Below are positions 27,412 to 36,141 of a stretch of 64,000 nucleotides of DNA, piece by piece (position 1 is the stretch's first letter; the number at the start of each line of letters is the position of its first letter). The position numbers and the translations under genes were made by a program. The DNA comes from Aliiruegeria haliotis. Its GTDB lineage: Bacteria; Pseudomonadota; Alphaproteobacteria; Rhodobacterales; Rhodobacteraceae. The DNA is taken from positions 62,001 through 126,000 of the forward strand of contig NZ_PVTD01000004.1 in assembly GCF_003003255.1 (NCBI RefSeq). Reading direction: 5' to 3'. The notes beneath the pieces were generated by a model that worked only from the letters and a program-made list of their open reading frames with translations, searched no databases and was not told the DNA's origin.

Positions 27412-28128
27412 TCAGGCGTGACCAAGCGTGGGCACACCCATCCGCCGGTGGATCTCGTCCCGCTCCGCGTCGCTCAGGCCGAGCCCGGAGGCAAGCTGGC
27501 GCAGGTAGGTGGCCTCGGCGGGATTGTCCAGCCGGATGGCCGCCAGCGAGGTGGAATAGATCTGCCCGCGGCCGACGTTGCCGGCATCCCGCACCAGCGC
27601 GTTGACATCGGAGGGCGCCCTCAACTCGGCCTCGACAAAGGCCCGCTCCTCGTCGCTGATATCACCAAGGCGCTCCAGGATCGCCTGTTGCTCGCCCTGA
27701 TCGATTTCCCCATCCGCCTTGGCGGCCTGGATCATGGCACGGATCATCAACCGTGCTTGCTGCTCCATCGCATCGGCAACTGGAGTTTGCCCGAACATCG
27801 CCTCCATCATGTTGGACGTCTGCTGGCTGCCAGTTTCTGCAGCTCCGCGCATCGTGGCCATAAGACTGCCGAGACCCGCCGCACTCGCCTCGGTGGCACC
27901 TGCGGTTGCGGAACCCATCTGCCCGAGCATCTGCTTGACCTTCTCCGAGCCGCCGGGAATTCCGAATTGCTCCGCCAGTTGCCCCAGTTGATCGGCAGCC
28001 GGACCGGAGCCAGCCCCCTTCAGCATGTCCTGAAGCCCGGTCATTCCTCCCATGTCCTTGTACTTGTCCATTCCCTTGGCGGCAGCAAATCCCATGGCCA
28101 CCGCGGCCAGTGCCTTGACGAAACTCAT
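27412..28128 (-). CDS. TerB-like/DUF533 family protein
   Basis: The 238-residue protein starts MSFVKALAAVAMGFAAAKGMDKY, a hydrophobic N-terminus that may anchor it to the membrane. A Gly/Met/Gln-rich middle (MLKGAGSGPAADQLGQL, KQMLGQMGSATAG) leads to a helical C-terminal domain from about residue 130 (ARLMIRAMIQAAKADGEIDQGEQQAIL) with the acidic ADGEID motif of the TerB fold. DUF533 (YebE) proteins are envelope-linked and of unknown function. It is transcribed after RNase P RNA on the same strand, with about 100 bases between. Confidence 0.85.
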   Translation of the reverse strand: MSFVKALAAVAMGFAAAKGMDKYKDMGGMTGLQDMLKGAGSGPAADQLGQLAEQFGIPGGSEKVKQMLGQMGSATAGATEASAAGLGSLMATMRGAAETGSQQTSNMMEAMFGQTPVADAMEQQARLMIRAMIQAAKADGEIDQGEQQAILERLGDISDEERAFVEAELRAPSDVNALVRDAGNVGRGQIYSTSLAAIRLDNPAEATYLRQLASGLGLSDAERDEIHRRMGVPTLGHA

Positions 28129-28231
28129 TTTGGCTCCTCCCTGGTATGAATAGTGCCAGACGACGCTGGCGAATGCCCACAGCCTAACGCCAAAAGGCAA
28201 CGTTGCAATGAAAGCGAGGCCGGGATGATGT

Positions 28232-28610
28232 GCGCGGATGGCCTGTAAGCCGGATTCTGTTCCGGGGCTTGCGCCCCTTCGACGACCATTCCTCTAGGCG
28301 TGCCGTTACCGACACGCTCAAGCTGCCTACCCGACCTGCCTGGGGCTGAAGCGGCCCTGGGGACATGCCCCGCGGAGGTCCTATGTGGCATTGCTCCCGG
28401 TGGGGCTTGCCGTGCCGGGACTGTTGCCAGCCCCGCGGTGGGCTCTTACCCCACCGTTTCACCATGACCCTGCATGCAGGGCCGTCTGTTCTCTGTGGCG
28501 CTTTCCGTCGGGTTTCCCCGCCCGGGCGTTACCCGGCACCGTTGCTTCAGGGAGTCCGGACTTTCCTCGCGGCGGGTCGCCCCGCCCCGCGGCCATCCAG
28601 CCATCCGCGC
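28232..28610 (-). ncRNA. rnpB: RNase P RNA (type A)
   Basis: The catalytic RNA of RNase P, which trims tRNA 5' ends, is read on the minus strand. The first helix P1 is a perfect 10-bp pair: GCGCGGATGG at the 5' end (28610 downwards) with CCATCCGCGC at the 3' end (28241-28232). The conserved core is present as GAGGAAAGTCCGGACTCC near the 5' end (about 28551-28568), and the 3' core as ACAGAATCCGGCTTACAGG (about 28240-28259). The length of 379 bases fits type A RNase P of alphaproteobacteria. Confidence 0.96.
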
Positions 28611-28619
28611 AGGAGTCAC

Positions 28620-29315
28620 TTAGGCAGTGCCCCGGGGAGGGTCAACGGGAAACCGGTGCCGCAACTCGTGGGCGAGCGCCATGTCCTCTGTCGACAAGGC
28701 ACCTTTGGCCCAGGGCCGGAACCGGGATCGAAACGCCTCCAGAAGCACCTCGGGCGCCCCCCCTTGCGGGTACCCGAAACCGCTGAGACACCGGCAGAAT
28801 GCCGCCATGTCGACCACAGGGAGCGTCCCGGACTCGGGCTGCGGCCAGATCGCGAGCCCATCCGCTGCCAGCCGTCGCCAGTCGAAGCGCGCCCCCGGAT
28901 CCAGTTTGCGGCCCGGTGCCATGTCGGAATGCCCGATGACCCGAACCGGCGGAATGCCGTTGCGCCGCAGAACGTCGGACAGCAGGGCCTCCAGCGATTC
29001 CATGAGTGGTTCGGAAAACGGTGCGGTCCCGTCATTGTCCAGCTCGATCCCGATCGAGTGGCTGTTCACATCCGCCCTGCCGCCCCAGGAGCCAGCGCCG
29101 GCGTGCCAGGCGCGATGCGCCTCGCCGACCAGCGTCCAGACCGTGCCGCAGCGACCGACCAGGTAGTGGCAGGACACCTCGGCAACCGGGTCGCAAAGCC
29201 GATCGAGTGCCGCCTCGGCACTCTCCATCGCCGTGTAGTGCAGCACCACCATATCGGGGTCGGCACCGCCCTTGCGGGGGCCGAAGTTCGGTGAGGGCCG
29301 GTCGCGCAGGTTCAC
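28620..29315 (-). CDS. N-acetylmuramoyl-L-alanine amidase (Amidase_2/AmiD-like)
   Basis: The protein of about 231 residues begins VNLRDRPSPNFGPR and has the zinc amidase motifs: MVVLHYTAM with the first His, SCHYLVGRCGTV, NSHSIGIELDNDG with the catalytic Glu, and VIGHSDMAPGRKLDPG with the second His and the Asp/Lys pair. It cleaves the bond between MurNAc and L-Ala in cell-wall fragments. The GTG start overlaps the stop of the upstream lipoprotein gene (GTGA). Another GTG 36 bases upstream is possible. No signal peptide is seen with this start, so a cytoplasmic recycling role is likely. RNase P RNA begins 10 bases after its stop. Confidence 0.9.
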   Translation of the reverse strand: MNLRDRPSPNFGPRKGGADPDMVVLHYTAMESAEAALDRLCDPVAEVSCHYLVGRCGTVWTLVGEAHRAWHAGAGSWGGRADVNSHSIGIELDNDGTAPFSEPLMESLEALLSDVLRRNGIPPVRVIGHSDMAPGRKLDPGARFDWRRLAADGLAIWPQPESGTLPVVDMAAFCRCLSGFGYPQGGAPEVLLEAFRSRFRPWAKGALSTEDMALAHELRHRFPVDPPRGTA

Positions 29316-30013
29316 TGGCTGACGGCGCGGCGGAATGGCTCCGGATTCCACTGGCAGGCAAACCCGTCGCCGTCTGGGTCAAGCCCAAGCTTGTCCCTTT
29401 GCGGCCCGCCCGATTCGAGGAAGGCCCGCTGCGCCATCTCCGAAGAAACGTATTTTCCACATTTCCGCGCCGAACGACTCTCGTTCGTCATCCCGCGCGA
29501 ATAGACCTGCTGGCCGACGCGGTTTGTGGTCTGCAAGGCATAGGCCACTATATCCGGACCGGTGTCACCCGGCCTCTGAGGCACCGCGGTCGGTGACACT
29601 GTCGCGCTCCTGACTTCCGGCTGCTGTCCGCCCTGAAACGTTTGCTGCGAACTGGCGGTCGTGTTGGCGCCGCTCACATAGGCCGCACCGGCGGCCGTTG
29701 CCGCCAGTGGCGCGCCGGCTGCGGGGGTGATCAACTGGGTGTTTGGCGCTGCTCCGATGCCTGCCGCGGCAAGGTCTGCGCTGCTGACGCCGCCCGAAGG
29801 CGCTCCGGCGGCTGTTGGCGCCCCGGTGGCCTCCGGCGGCAGCACGGTCGTACTGGCGGCAAGTTGTGCGTCACGGGCCGCCCGGGCCTGCTGCTGTTGT
29901 CGCTGGTATTCGGAATAGTCGCCGAAACCAACACCCGCCGCGGAATCCGGAACCTGTGGCTCGCAAGCTGCCAGGCCCATCAGGACCATGGCCGCAATCG
30001 CCAGACGTGTCAT
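29312..30013 (-). CDS. Lipoprotein with C-terminal Excalibur calcium-binding domain
   Basis: Start 30013 has AGGAGAGG upstream. The 233-residue protein has a lipoprotein signal (MVLMGLAAC, lipobox LAAC), then a long Ala/Gly/Pro/Thr/Gln-rich linker to about residue 165. The C-terminal part contains ARKCGKYVSSEMAQRAFLESGG and LGLDPDGDGFACQW, the Excalibur pattern with an EF-hand-like DPDGDG loop flanked by Cys. Such domains are found on bacterial surface proteins and probably bind calcium. The gene is translationally coupled to the amidase, which suggests a shared role in the envelope. Confidence 0.88.
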   Translation of the reverse strand: MTRLAIAAMVLMGLAACEPQVPDSAAGVGFGDYSEYQRQQQQARAARDAQLAASTTVLPPEATGAPTAAGAPSGGVSSADLAAAGIGAAPNTQLITPAAGAPLAATAAGAAYVSGANTTASSQQTFQGGQQPEVRSATVSPTAVPQRPGDTGPDIVAYALQTTNRVGQQVYSRGMTNESRSARKCGKYVSSEMAQRAFLESGGPQRDKLGLDPDGDGFACQWNPEPFRRAVSQ

Positions 30014-30048
30014 GCCTCTCTCCTGCCCGTTTCTTCTTGATGGAGAGG

Positions 30049-31536
30049 TTACCACCAGCGTGCGGGCTTGGCCACAAATCCGGCGGCGGTCTCCAGCGCC
30101 TGACCGATATTGAGCAGATCGCCCTCCTCCCATGGGCGCCCAATCAGTTGCAGACCAAGCGGCAGGCCTTGCGCGTCGAGCCCGGCCGGCACCGAGATTC
30201 CCGGCAACCCGGCGAGGTTCACCGTCACCGTGAAGACGTCATTGAGATACATCTGCACCGGGTCGGCATCCGCCATTTCACCCAGCCCGAACGCCGCCGA
30301 GGGGGTCGCAGGTGTCAGGATTGCATCCACGCCCTGATCGAAAACACGCTCGAAGTCGCGCTTGATCAGGGCCCGCACCTTGCGGGCGCGGTTGTAGTAG
30401 GCGTCGTAGAAACCGGCCGACAGCACGTAGGTGCCAACCATTACCCGGCGCTGAACCTCCGCGCCGAAGCCTTCTGCGCGGGTCTTCTCGTACATCTCGG
30501 TGATGCCGTCGCCCTGGGCCAGCCCGGCGCGGTGTCCGAAGCGGACGCCGTCATAGCGCGCGAGGTTGGAAGAAGCCTCCGCAGGGGCAATCACGTAGTA
30601 GGTCGGCAGCGCGTACTTGGTATGCGGCAAGGTGATATCGACAATCTCCGCCCCCGCATCCCGCAGCATGTCGGCGCCGTCGGCCCAGAGTTCCTCTATC
30701 TCGGCCGGCATGCCCTCCATCCGATATTCCTTGGGGATGCCGATTTTCTTGCCGCGAATGTCACCGGTCAGCGCGGCCTCGAAGTCGGGCACCGGAATGT
30801 CGGCAGAGGTCGAGTCCTTCGGATCGTGCCCGGCCATGGCGCCCAGCATGATCGCGGCATCACGGACCGATTTCGTCATCGGACCGGCCTGATCGAGCGA
30901 CGAAGCAAAGGCGATGATCCCCCAGCGGGAAACCCGCCCGTAGGTCGGCTTCAACCCGGTGATCCCGGTAAAGGCGGCCGGCTGGCGGATCGACCCGCCG
31001 GTGTCTGTTCCCGTTGCGGCAAGGCAGAGGTCCGCGGCCACGGCCGAGGCCGATCCCCCGGAGGACCCACCCGGCGTCAGCGCGGCATCACTGCCATCGC
31101 GGCGCCATGGGTTCACGGCATTGCCATAGGTCGAGGTTTCGTTGGAGGAGCCCATGGCGAACTCGTCCATGTTCAGCTTCCCGAGCATGATCGCACCCGC
31201 CTGCCACAGCTGCGTGGTCACGGTCGATTCGTACTCTGGCTTGAATCCTTCAAGGATCGCGGAAGCCGCCTGGCTGGGCACGCCCTGCGTGCAGAACAGG
31301 TCCTTGATGCCGAGCGGGATGCCGCACATCGGGTTCTCCGCGCCGCCCTGGATGCGAGCATCGGCAGCGGCGGCCTGCTGGAGCGCGACCTCCGGGGTCT
31401 TGTGCACGAAGGCACCCAGAGCATCGGCCTTCTCGATCTCGTCCAGGCACGCCTGGGTCAATTCGGTCGATGTGACCTCCCCGGCGCGCAGCTTGTCACG
31501 GGCGTCGGCAATCGTCAGCTTGGTCAGTTCGGACAT
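30049..31536 (-). CDS. gatA: Asp-tRNA(Asn)/Glu-tRNA(Gln) amidotransferase subunit A
   Basis: The 495-residue protein is an amidase-signature enzyme: Lys in [12 protein letters not shown] near residue 80, the cis-Ser in [14 protein letters not shown] and the nucleophile Ser in [15 protein letters not shown], all of the Ser-cisSer-Lys triad. In GatCAB it produces ammonia from glutamine to convert mischarged Glu-tRNA(Gln) or Asp-tRNA(Asn). Its ATG overlaps the gatC stop (TGATG). gatB is not in the window, which is common in alphaproteobacteria. The end lies 35 bases from the Excalibur lipoprotein start. Confidence 0.98.
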   Translation of the reverse strand: MSELTKLTIADARDKLRAGEVTSTELTQACLDEIEKADALGAFVHKTPEVALQQAAAADARIQGGAENPMCGIPLGIKDLFCTQGVPSQAASAILEGFKPEYESTVTTQLWQAGAIMLGKLNMDEFAMGSSNETSTYGNAVNPWRRDGSDAALTPGGSSGGSASAVAADLCLAATGTDTGGSIRQPAAFTGITGLKPTYGRVSRWGIIAFASSLDQAGPMTKSVRDAAIMLGAMAGHDPKDSTSADIPVPDFEAALTGDIRGKKIGIPKEYRMEGMPAEIEELWADGADMLRDAGAEIVDITLPHTKYALPTYYVIAPAEASSNLARYDGVRFGHRAGLAQGDGITEMYEKTRAEGFGAEVQRRVMVGTYVLSAGFYDAYYNRARKVRALIKRDFERVFDQGVDAILTPATPSAAFGLGEMADADPVQMYLNDVFTVTVNLAGLPGISVPAGLDAQGLPLGLQLIGRPWEEGDLLNIGQALETAAGFVAKPARWW

Positions 31537-31823
31537 CACTCAACCACCTTCGGCACGGCAAAGAAGCCCTCGCGGGCATCGGGGGCATTGGCGAGCACCT
31601 TGTCCTGGTAGCCGCCATCGGTCACCTCGTCGACCCGCCGCTTCAGGCGCATCGGCGTCACGGAGGTCATGGGGTCCACGCCCTCCACGTCCACTTCATT
31701 GAGTTGCTCGATGAAGCCAAGGATGGCGTTGAACTCGCCGGCAAGTGCCGGCAGCGCCTCGTCCTCGACCTTGATACGGGCGAGTTTGGCGACACGGCGC
31801 GCGGTTTCGGTGTCGATCGACAT
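31536..31823 (-). CDS. gatC: Asp-tRNA(Asn)/Glu-tRNA(Gln) amidotransferase subunit C
   Basis: The 95-residue protein has the GatC pattern: [43 protein letters not shown] and the ending [17 protein letters not shown]. It is the wrap-around stabilising subunit of GatCAB. It is the first gene of gatCA, with a one-base overlap with gatA. Confidence 0.97.
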   Translation of the reverse strand: MSIDTETARRVAKLARIKVEDEALPALAGEFNAILGFIEQLNEVDVEGVDPMTSVTPMRLKRRVDEVTDGGYQDKVLANAPDAREGFFAVPKVVE

Positions 31824-31994
31824 GGGGCCTCCGGGGTCGGGCGGATGATCGACACGGGTTTATCCCCGGCCCGCGCGGGTCGCAAGGCGGTCATGACCGC
31901 CTCGGGGCGGCAATTGGCGCATATCGACCGCCCCAAGCCTCCGAAGCACCGCAATCGGGTCGTCTCGCCACGAGGTCGTGCGGAAATCGCTCCT

Positions 31995-32023
31995 TGTCGC
32001 ATCCCCCCGGGGGGGATACGACA
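31995..32023. promoter_or_regulatory. 29-bp G-tract inverted repeat, probable operator
   Basis: Centred on G32009, the left arm TGTCGCATCCCCCC and the right arm GGGGGGATACGACA are complementary at 13 of 14 positions. A C-run/G-run core flanked by AT is the form recognised by RcnR/CsoR-type metal-sensing repressors (type 2 operators such as TACCCCnGGGGTA). It ends 32 bases before the ATG of the His-tailed MFS gene, where it could block transcription. No such repressor gene is in the window. Confidence 0.65.
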
Positions 32024-32055
32024 GACACAGAGACACCGTCCTGAAAGCCGTCGCC

Positions 32056-33381
32056 ATGGGCAGACTCCTCACAAATCGCACCTATCGACACCTGTTCGGC
32101 GCACAGATCGTCGCCCTGATCGGCACCGGGTTGGCGACCGTCGCTCTCGGCCTGCTGGCGTTCGAACTTGCCGGCGACAAGGCCGGTCTGGTGGTGGGGA
32201 CCGCGCTGACGCTCAAGATGGTGGCCTATGTCTTCCTGTCGCCGATGGCCGGTGCCCTGGCGGACCGCGTTTCCCGGCGCAGGCTCCTCGTGGCGCTCGA
32301 TGCCGTGCGGGCCTGTGTGGCGCTCATGCTGCCGTTCGTGACGGAGATCTGGCAGATCTATGTGCTGATCTTCCTGCTTCAATCGGCGTCCGCCGCCTTC
32401 ACGCCCACGTTCCAGGCCACGATCCCGGACGTGTTGCCGGACGAGGAGGATTACACCCGGGCACTCTCGCTTTCCCGTCTCGCCTACGACCTGGAATCCC
32501 TGCTGAGCCCGATGCTGGCAGCCGCGCTGCTGGCCGCCATGAGTTTCGATGCGCTGTTCCTCGGCACGGGGATAGGCTTTGTTGCCTCCGGTCTGCTTGT
32601 TGTTTCGGTGGCACTCCCCAACCCGAAGCCGAGCCGGAAGCGCCGCTTCGTCGATCAGGCCACGCGCGGGATCCGGATCTACCTGAACACCCCGCGCCTT
32701 CAGGGGCTTCTGGCACTCAATGCCTGCGCTGCGAGCGTCATCTCCATGGTGTTGGTCAACACGGTTGTGCTGGTACGCGGCGATCTCGGGCTTGGCGAGA
32801 ATGCGGTGGCGCTGACTCTCGGCGCCTTCGGGGCCGGATCCATGGCGGTTGCCCTCGTCCTGCCCCGTGCGCTCTCGCAGATCGCAGATCGGCGGGTCAT
32901 GGTCAGCGGCGCCACAGCCCTGGTTGCCACGCTCGCGGCGCTGGCCGCTGTCGTGGCTGTGGCCGGACTGACCTGGGGCGCGCTCCTTTTGGGATGGGCC
33001 GTTCTGGGCGCCGGGTATTCTGCTGTCATGACCCCCTCGGGAAGGCTTCTGAAAAGATCGGCGCACCCGGAGGACCGCCCCTCCGTCTTCGCCGCACAAT
33101 TCGCACTGTCCCATGCCTGCTGGCTGGTTGCCTACCCGCTCGCAGGTTCGTTGCAGACATACGCGGGCACCATGCCGACGATGATCTGCCTCGACATTCT
33201 CGCAATGCTTGGCCTGCTCACCTCGCTCCGTCTGTGGCGGGCCAACCAACCCCGAGAATTCGAACACCGCCACGACGATCTTCCCGACGACCATCCGCAT
33301 CTGCAGGACCACGGGACTGGTGCACACAGGCACACGTTTGTTATCGACGATGTCCACCGCCACTGGCCGGGCGCCGGCTGA
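32056..33381 (+). CDS. MFS exporter with a histidine-rich C-terminal tail (NreB-like)
   Basis: The ATG at 32056 gives a 441-residue protein starting MGRLLTNRTYRHLFGAQIVAL. It has about 12 hydrophobic helices with the MFS loop motif GALADRVSRRRLL after helix 2. The last 45 residues are polar and hold nine His residues (EFEHRHDDLPDDHPHL, HGTGAHRHTF, VHRHW). Nickel exporters of the NreB type are MFS proteins with such His tails, so metal export is a reasonable inference, strengthened by the operator-like palindrome upstream. A drug or macrolide exporter is the alternative. The GTG at 31978 would place the palindrome inside the gene and is unlikely. Confidence 0.88.
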   Translation: MGRLLTNRTYRHLFGAQIVALIGTGLATVALGLLAFELAGDKAGLVVGTALTLKMVAYVFLSPMAGALADRVSRRRLLVALDAVRACVALMLPFVTEIWQIYVLIFLLQSASAAFTPTFQATIPDVLPDEEDYTRALSLSRLAYDLESLLSPMLAAALLAAMSFDALFLGTGIGFVASGLLVVSVALPNPKPSRKRRFVDQATRGIRIYLNTPRLQGLLALNACAASVISMVLVNTVVLVRGDLGLGENAVALTLGAFGAGSMAVALVLPRALSQIADRRVMVSGATALVATLAALAAVVAVAGLTWGALLLGWAVLGAGYSAVMTPSGRLLKRSAHPEDRPSVFAAQFALSHACWLVAYPLAGSLQTYAGTMPTMICLDILAMLGLLTSLRLWRANQPREFEHRHDDLPDDHPHLQDHGTGAHRHTFVIDDVHRHWPGAG

Positions 33382-33386
33382 CCGCG

Positions 33387-34043
33387 TCAGAGCCGCGCGG
33401 CCACCACGTGCCGTCTATAAACCTCGATCATCCAGCCCAGCATGATCCCGTTCAGGATGTGCCACATGAAATGGGTCCCAAGGGGAAAGCTGCCACAGAC
33501 GGTCTCGTCCACGGTGCGGAAACTCAGGGATACCACGAGAATCCCTGCCCCAATGGCCAGTCCACGCGCTGTCTCGGGCGCACGCTCGCGGAGCGCGATG
33601 GCATAGAGCGCAATCAGCAACGGCACCGGCCAATAGGCCGCGGAGACTTCGAAAAACGGCGCGCTGGCGAACACCGGCCCGGTGATCGCGGCAAACGGAA
33701 TGAACCCGGCCGTGGCGAGCAACGCCCATGGAAGCCGCAGCCCCCAGAAGTCCCGGTTGGCCGCAAAGATGTAGAGCAGGATGTAGATCCCGATCGGGGC
33801 GACATCGGCAATCGCGGCCCAGACCGTGGCATGGGTGTGGAAGAGCCAGGACCCGACGCCGATCGCCGCGAGCACCGCACAGAGCGCCTCTGCCAACGGC
33901 ATCTGCTGGCCGCGCACGCGTCGCCACATGATCCATGCGGCGATCACGAAGGCAAGGTTGGTGACCGCGTTCACCGGTTCCGACCAGTAGGTGAAGTCGG
34001 TGCGCTCGCAATAGCCGTCAACCTGCTCGATCAAACCTTCCAT
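33387..34043 (-). CDS. Ceramidase-family integral membrane hydrolase
   Basis: The 218-residue protein has seven hydrophobic helices and the alkaline ceramidase/CREST motifs: YCERTDFTYWSEPVNAVTN at the start, GSWLFHTHAT in the middle, and DETVCGSFPLGTHFMWHILNG near the end. The His and Asp residues form the zinc site in the eukaryotic enzymes. Whether it acts on sphingolipids or another amide lipid in this bacterium is unknown. It converges with the MFS exporter, with only five bases between the two stops. Confidence 0.88.
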   Translation of the reverse strand: MEGLIEQVDGYCERTDFTYWSEPVNAVTNLAFVIAAWIMWRRVRGQQMPLAEALCAVLAAIGVGSWLFHTHATVWAAIADVAPIGIYILLYIFAANRDFWGLRLPWALLATAGFIPFAAITGPVFASAPFFEVSAAYWPVPLLIALYAIALRERAPETARGLAIGAGILVVSLSFRTVDETVCGSFPLGTHFMWHILNGIMLGWMIEVYRRHVVAARL

Positions 34044-34099
34044 TTACCTGCCTCCGGAGTAGGGTTTCCCTGAACCTATAGCTGCGGGAGGAGAAGGAA

Positions 34100-34792
34100 A
34101 TGAAGATCACATGGCTTGGGCATTCCGGCTTTCGCATCGAGATCGCGGATCAGGTCCTGCTGGTCGACCCCTGGCTGACCGGAAACCCATCGTTTCCCGA
34201 GAACCGCAGGGCCGAGGCTGTCGAAGGCGCTACGCATATCCTGTTGACACATGGCCATTTGGATCACAGCGCCGATGCCGTTACCCTCGCGCGGGAGGCC
34301 GGCATCCCGCTGGTCGGTATCTTCGACCTGATGAGCCATCTGGAGTCCAGCGAGGGCGTCAGTGTCGTCGGGTTCAACAAGGGTGGCACGGTAAGCCTTG
34401 GCGAGGTGGCGGTGACGATGGTCAACGCGGTGCATTCTTCTTCTGTCAGCACCGACCACGGCCCCATGTATGCGGGCGCAGAAGCCGGCTTCATGATCGC
34501 AGCCGAGGGGCACACGCTCTATGTTTCGGGCGACACGGATGTGACCGCCGACATGGGCGTGATGCAGGCCCTGCACGCCCCGGACATCGGCATCCTGTGC
34601 GCCGGAGGGCATTTTACAATGGACATGAAACGCGCGGCCTACGCGGCCAGGACGTTCTTCGATTTCAAGGTGGTGATCCCCTGTCACTACAGGACATTCC
34701 CACTGTTGGAGCAATCGGCAGAGGAACTGGTCACGGCTCTGCCCGGTGTTGACGTGAAGACGCCCGATGTGCTGGAACCCGTGGAGATCTGA
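34100..34792 (+). CDS. UPF0173-type metal-dependent hydrolase (metallo-beta-lactamase fold)
   Basis: The 230-residue protein has the metal motif H51xH53xD55H56 (THGHLDH), a preceding Asp in LLVDPWLTGNP, and distal metal ligands in VSGDTDVTADM and VIPCHYRTFPLL. This is the YtkL/UPF0173 family of small metallo-hydrolases, whose substrates are unknown. GGAGGAGAAGG lies before the ATG. It shares a hairpin with the converging tadA gene. Confidence 0.92.
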   Translation: MKITWLGHSGFRIEIADQVLLVDPWLTGNPSFPENRRAEAVEGATHILLTHGHLDHSADAVTLAREAGIPLVGIFDLMSHLESSEGVSVVGFNKGGTVSLGEVAVTMVNAVHSSSVSTDHGPMYAGAEAGFMIAAEGHTLYVSGDTDVTADMGVMQALHAPDIGILCAGGHFTMDMKRAAYAARTFFDFKVVIPCHYRTFPLLEQSAEELVTALPGVDVKTPDVLEPVEI

Positions 34793-34810
34793 CCACCCCG
34801 GCGGGGTCAG
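34789..34810. terminator. Bidirectional hairpin carrying both stop codons
   Basis: CTGACC at 34789-34794 pairs with GGTCAG at 34805-34810, with more pairs between the C- and G-runs inside. The stop codon of the hydrolase (34790-34792) and that of tadA (34807-34809) lie in the two arms. Confidence 0.6.
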
Positions 34811-35262
34811 CCGCGCTTGGCGGCGAAGAAAGCCCTAAGCATGGCCTCCGCCTCGTCCGCGCGGAGGCCGTCGTAGACTTCCGGAACATGATGTGCCTGT
34901 GGATGGGAGAAGATCCGCGGCCCGTGGTCAACGCCGCCGGATTTCGGGTCCGCAGCCCCGTAGTACAGCCGCGCAATGCGGGCCGCCGAGATCACGGCGG
35001 CGCAGGCGGGACAAGGTTCGAGCGTCACGTAGAGCGCATGCCCCGGCAACCGCTCCGACGCGGCGGCCGCACAGGCCTCGCGAATGGCCAGAACCTCGGC
35101 ATGAGCGGACGGGTCGCAAAGCTCTCTTGTGCGGTTCCCCGCCCGCGCCACGACACGCCCTCCCGGATCGACAATCACCGCACCGACGGGCACCTCCCCT
35201 CGGAGAGAGGCAGCGCGGGCTTCAGCCAGGGCGTCTTCCATATGGCTCTTGAACGGGCTCAT
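34807..35262 (-). CDS. tadA: tRNA-specific adenosine deaminase
   Basis: The 151-residue protein has the deaminase zinc site H54AE56 (DPSAHAEVLA) and C84PAC87 (LEPCPACAAVI), with the substrate-facing GAADPKSGGVDHGPRIF segment of TadA. It changes A34 to inosine in tRNA-Arg(ACG). Start 35262 is preceded by GGGGAG. It is divergent from the pseudouridine synthase gene across 72 bases. Confidence 0.93.
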   Translation of the reverse strand: MSPFKSHMEDALAEARAASLRGEVPVGAVIVDPGGRVVARAGNRTRELCDPSAHAEVLAIREACAAAASERLPGHALYVTLEPCPACAAVISAARIARLYYGAADPKSGGVDHGPRIFSHPQAHHVPEVYDGLRADEAEAMLRAFFAAKRG

Positions 35263-35334
35263 GTTTCTCCCCTGCACCGCCACCCGTCCCGTGTCCAGCC
35301 TTGTCCAGCCCGTCGGGCCAGCGTATCCGGGGGC

Positions 35335-36129
35335 ATGAGTGAAAACACATCTCCCCCGAAGCCCGGCGACCGCATCGCCAAGGTCATCGCGCGCGCAGGC
35401 GTCGCCTCCCGCCGTGAGGCCGAGAAGATCATCGCGGCCGGTCGGGTCACTGTGAACGGCCGAAAGATCGACAGCCCGGCGTTGAATGTCACGCCCGCCG
35501 ACAGGATCACGGTCGACGGTGTGCCGCTGGCCGAACCGGATCCGCCAAGGCTCTGGCTCTACCACAAGCCGACCGGGTTGGTGACGACGGCCAGCGACGA
35601 GAAAGGGCGAAGGACAGTGTTCGATGCCCTTCCCGACGACATGCCAAGGGTGATGTCCGTTGGACGGCTGGACCTGAATTCCGAAGGGCTGCTGCTGCTG
35701 ACCAATGACGGGGAGATCAAGCGCCGGCTAGAGCTGCCGTCCACCGGCTGGATGCGCCGATACCGGGTGCGCATGAAGGGCACACCGAAGGACGAGACCT
35801 TTGCACCGCTCCGCCAAGGGCTGGTGGTCGAGGGGGAACGGTTCCAGCCCATCCAGGTGACGCTCGACCGCCAGCAGGGCGCCAACGCCTGGGCAACCGT
35901 GAGCCTGCGCGAGGGCCGCAACCGGGAGATCCGCCGCGCAATGGAGGCGGTCGGGCTTACCGTGAACCGCCTGATCCGGGTCAGCTATGGTCCGTTCAGC
36001 CTCGGCGATCTGAAAGCCGGAGAGGTCGACGAGGTGAAAGGCCGGGTATTGCGTGACCAGTTGGGGCTGGACAAGGAGTTCAAACCCGCAGCCCAACCCA
36101 AGCGCCGCCCGCAACGGAAACGTCGCTGA
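35335..36129 (+). CDS. RsuA/RluB/E/F family pseudouridine synthase
   Basis: The 264-residue protein has an S4 RNA-binding domain (DRIAKVIARAGVASRREAEKIIAAGRVTVNG, residues 12-45), then the catalytic GRLDLNSEGLLLLTNDGE with the active-site Asp, and REGRNREIRRAMEAVGLTVNRLIR. The tail is rich in Lys/Arg (KRRPQRKRR). Its plan is closest to RluB, which acts on 23S rRNA, but RsuA- or RluE/F-like specificity cannot be told apart here. The frame is open far upstream, but tadA and its leader occupy that region. Confidence 0.92.
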   Translation: MSENTSPPKPGDRIAKVIARAGVASRREAEKIIAAGRVTVNGRKIDSPALNVTPADRITVDGVPLAEPDPPRLWLYHKPTGLVTTASDEKGRRTVFDALPDDMPRVMSVGRLDLNSEGLLLLTNDGEIKRRLELPSTGWMRRYRVRMKGTPKDETFAPLRQGLVVEGERFQPIQVTLDRQQGANAWATVSLREGRNREIRRAMEAVGLTVNRLIRVSYGPFSLGDLKAGEVDEVKGRVLRDQLGLDKEFKPAAQPKRRPQRKRR

Positions 36130-36141
36130 CCGTCACGTGCT

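Noticed and set aside
31891-33363. Open frame of 490 codons on the minus strand across the MFS gene
   Set aside because: Highly charged, low-complexity composition typical of antisense to a membrane protein gene.
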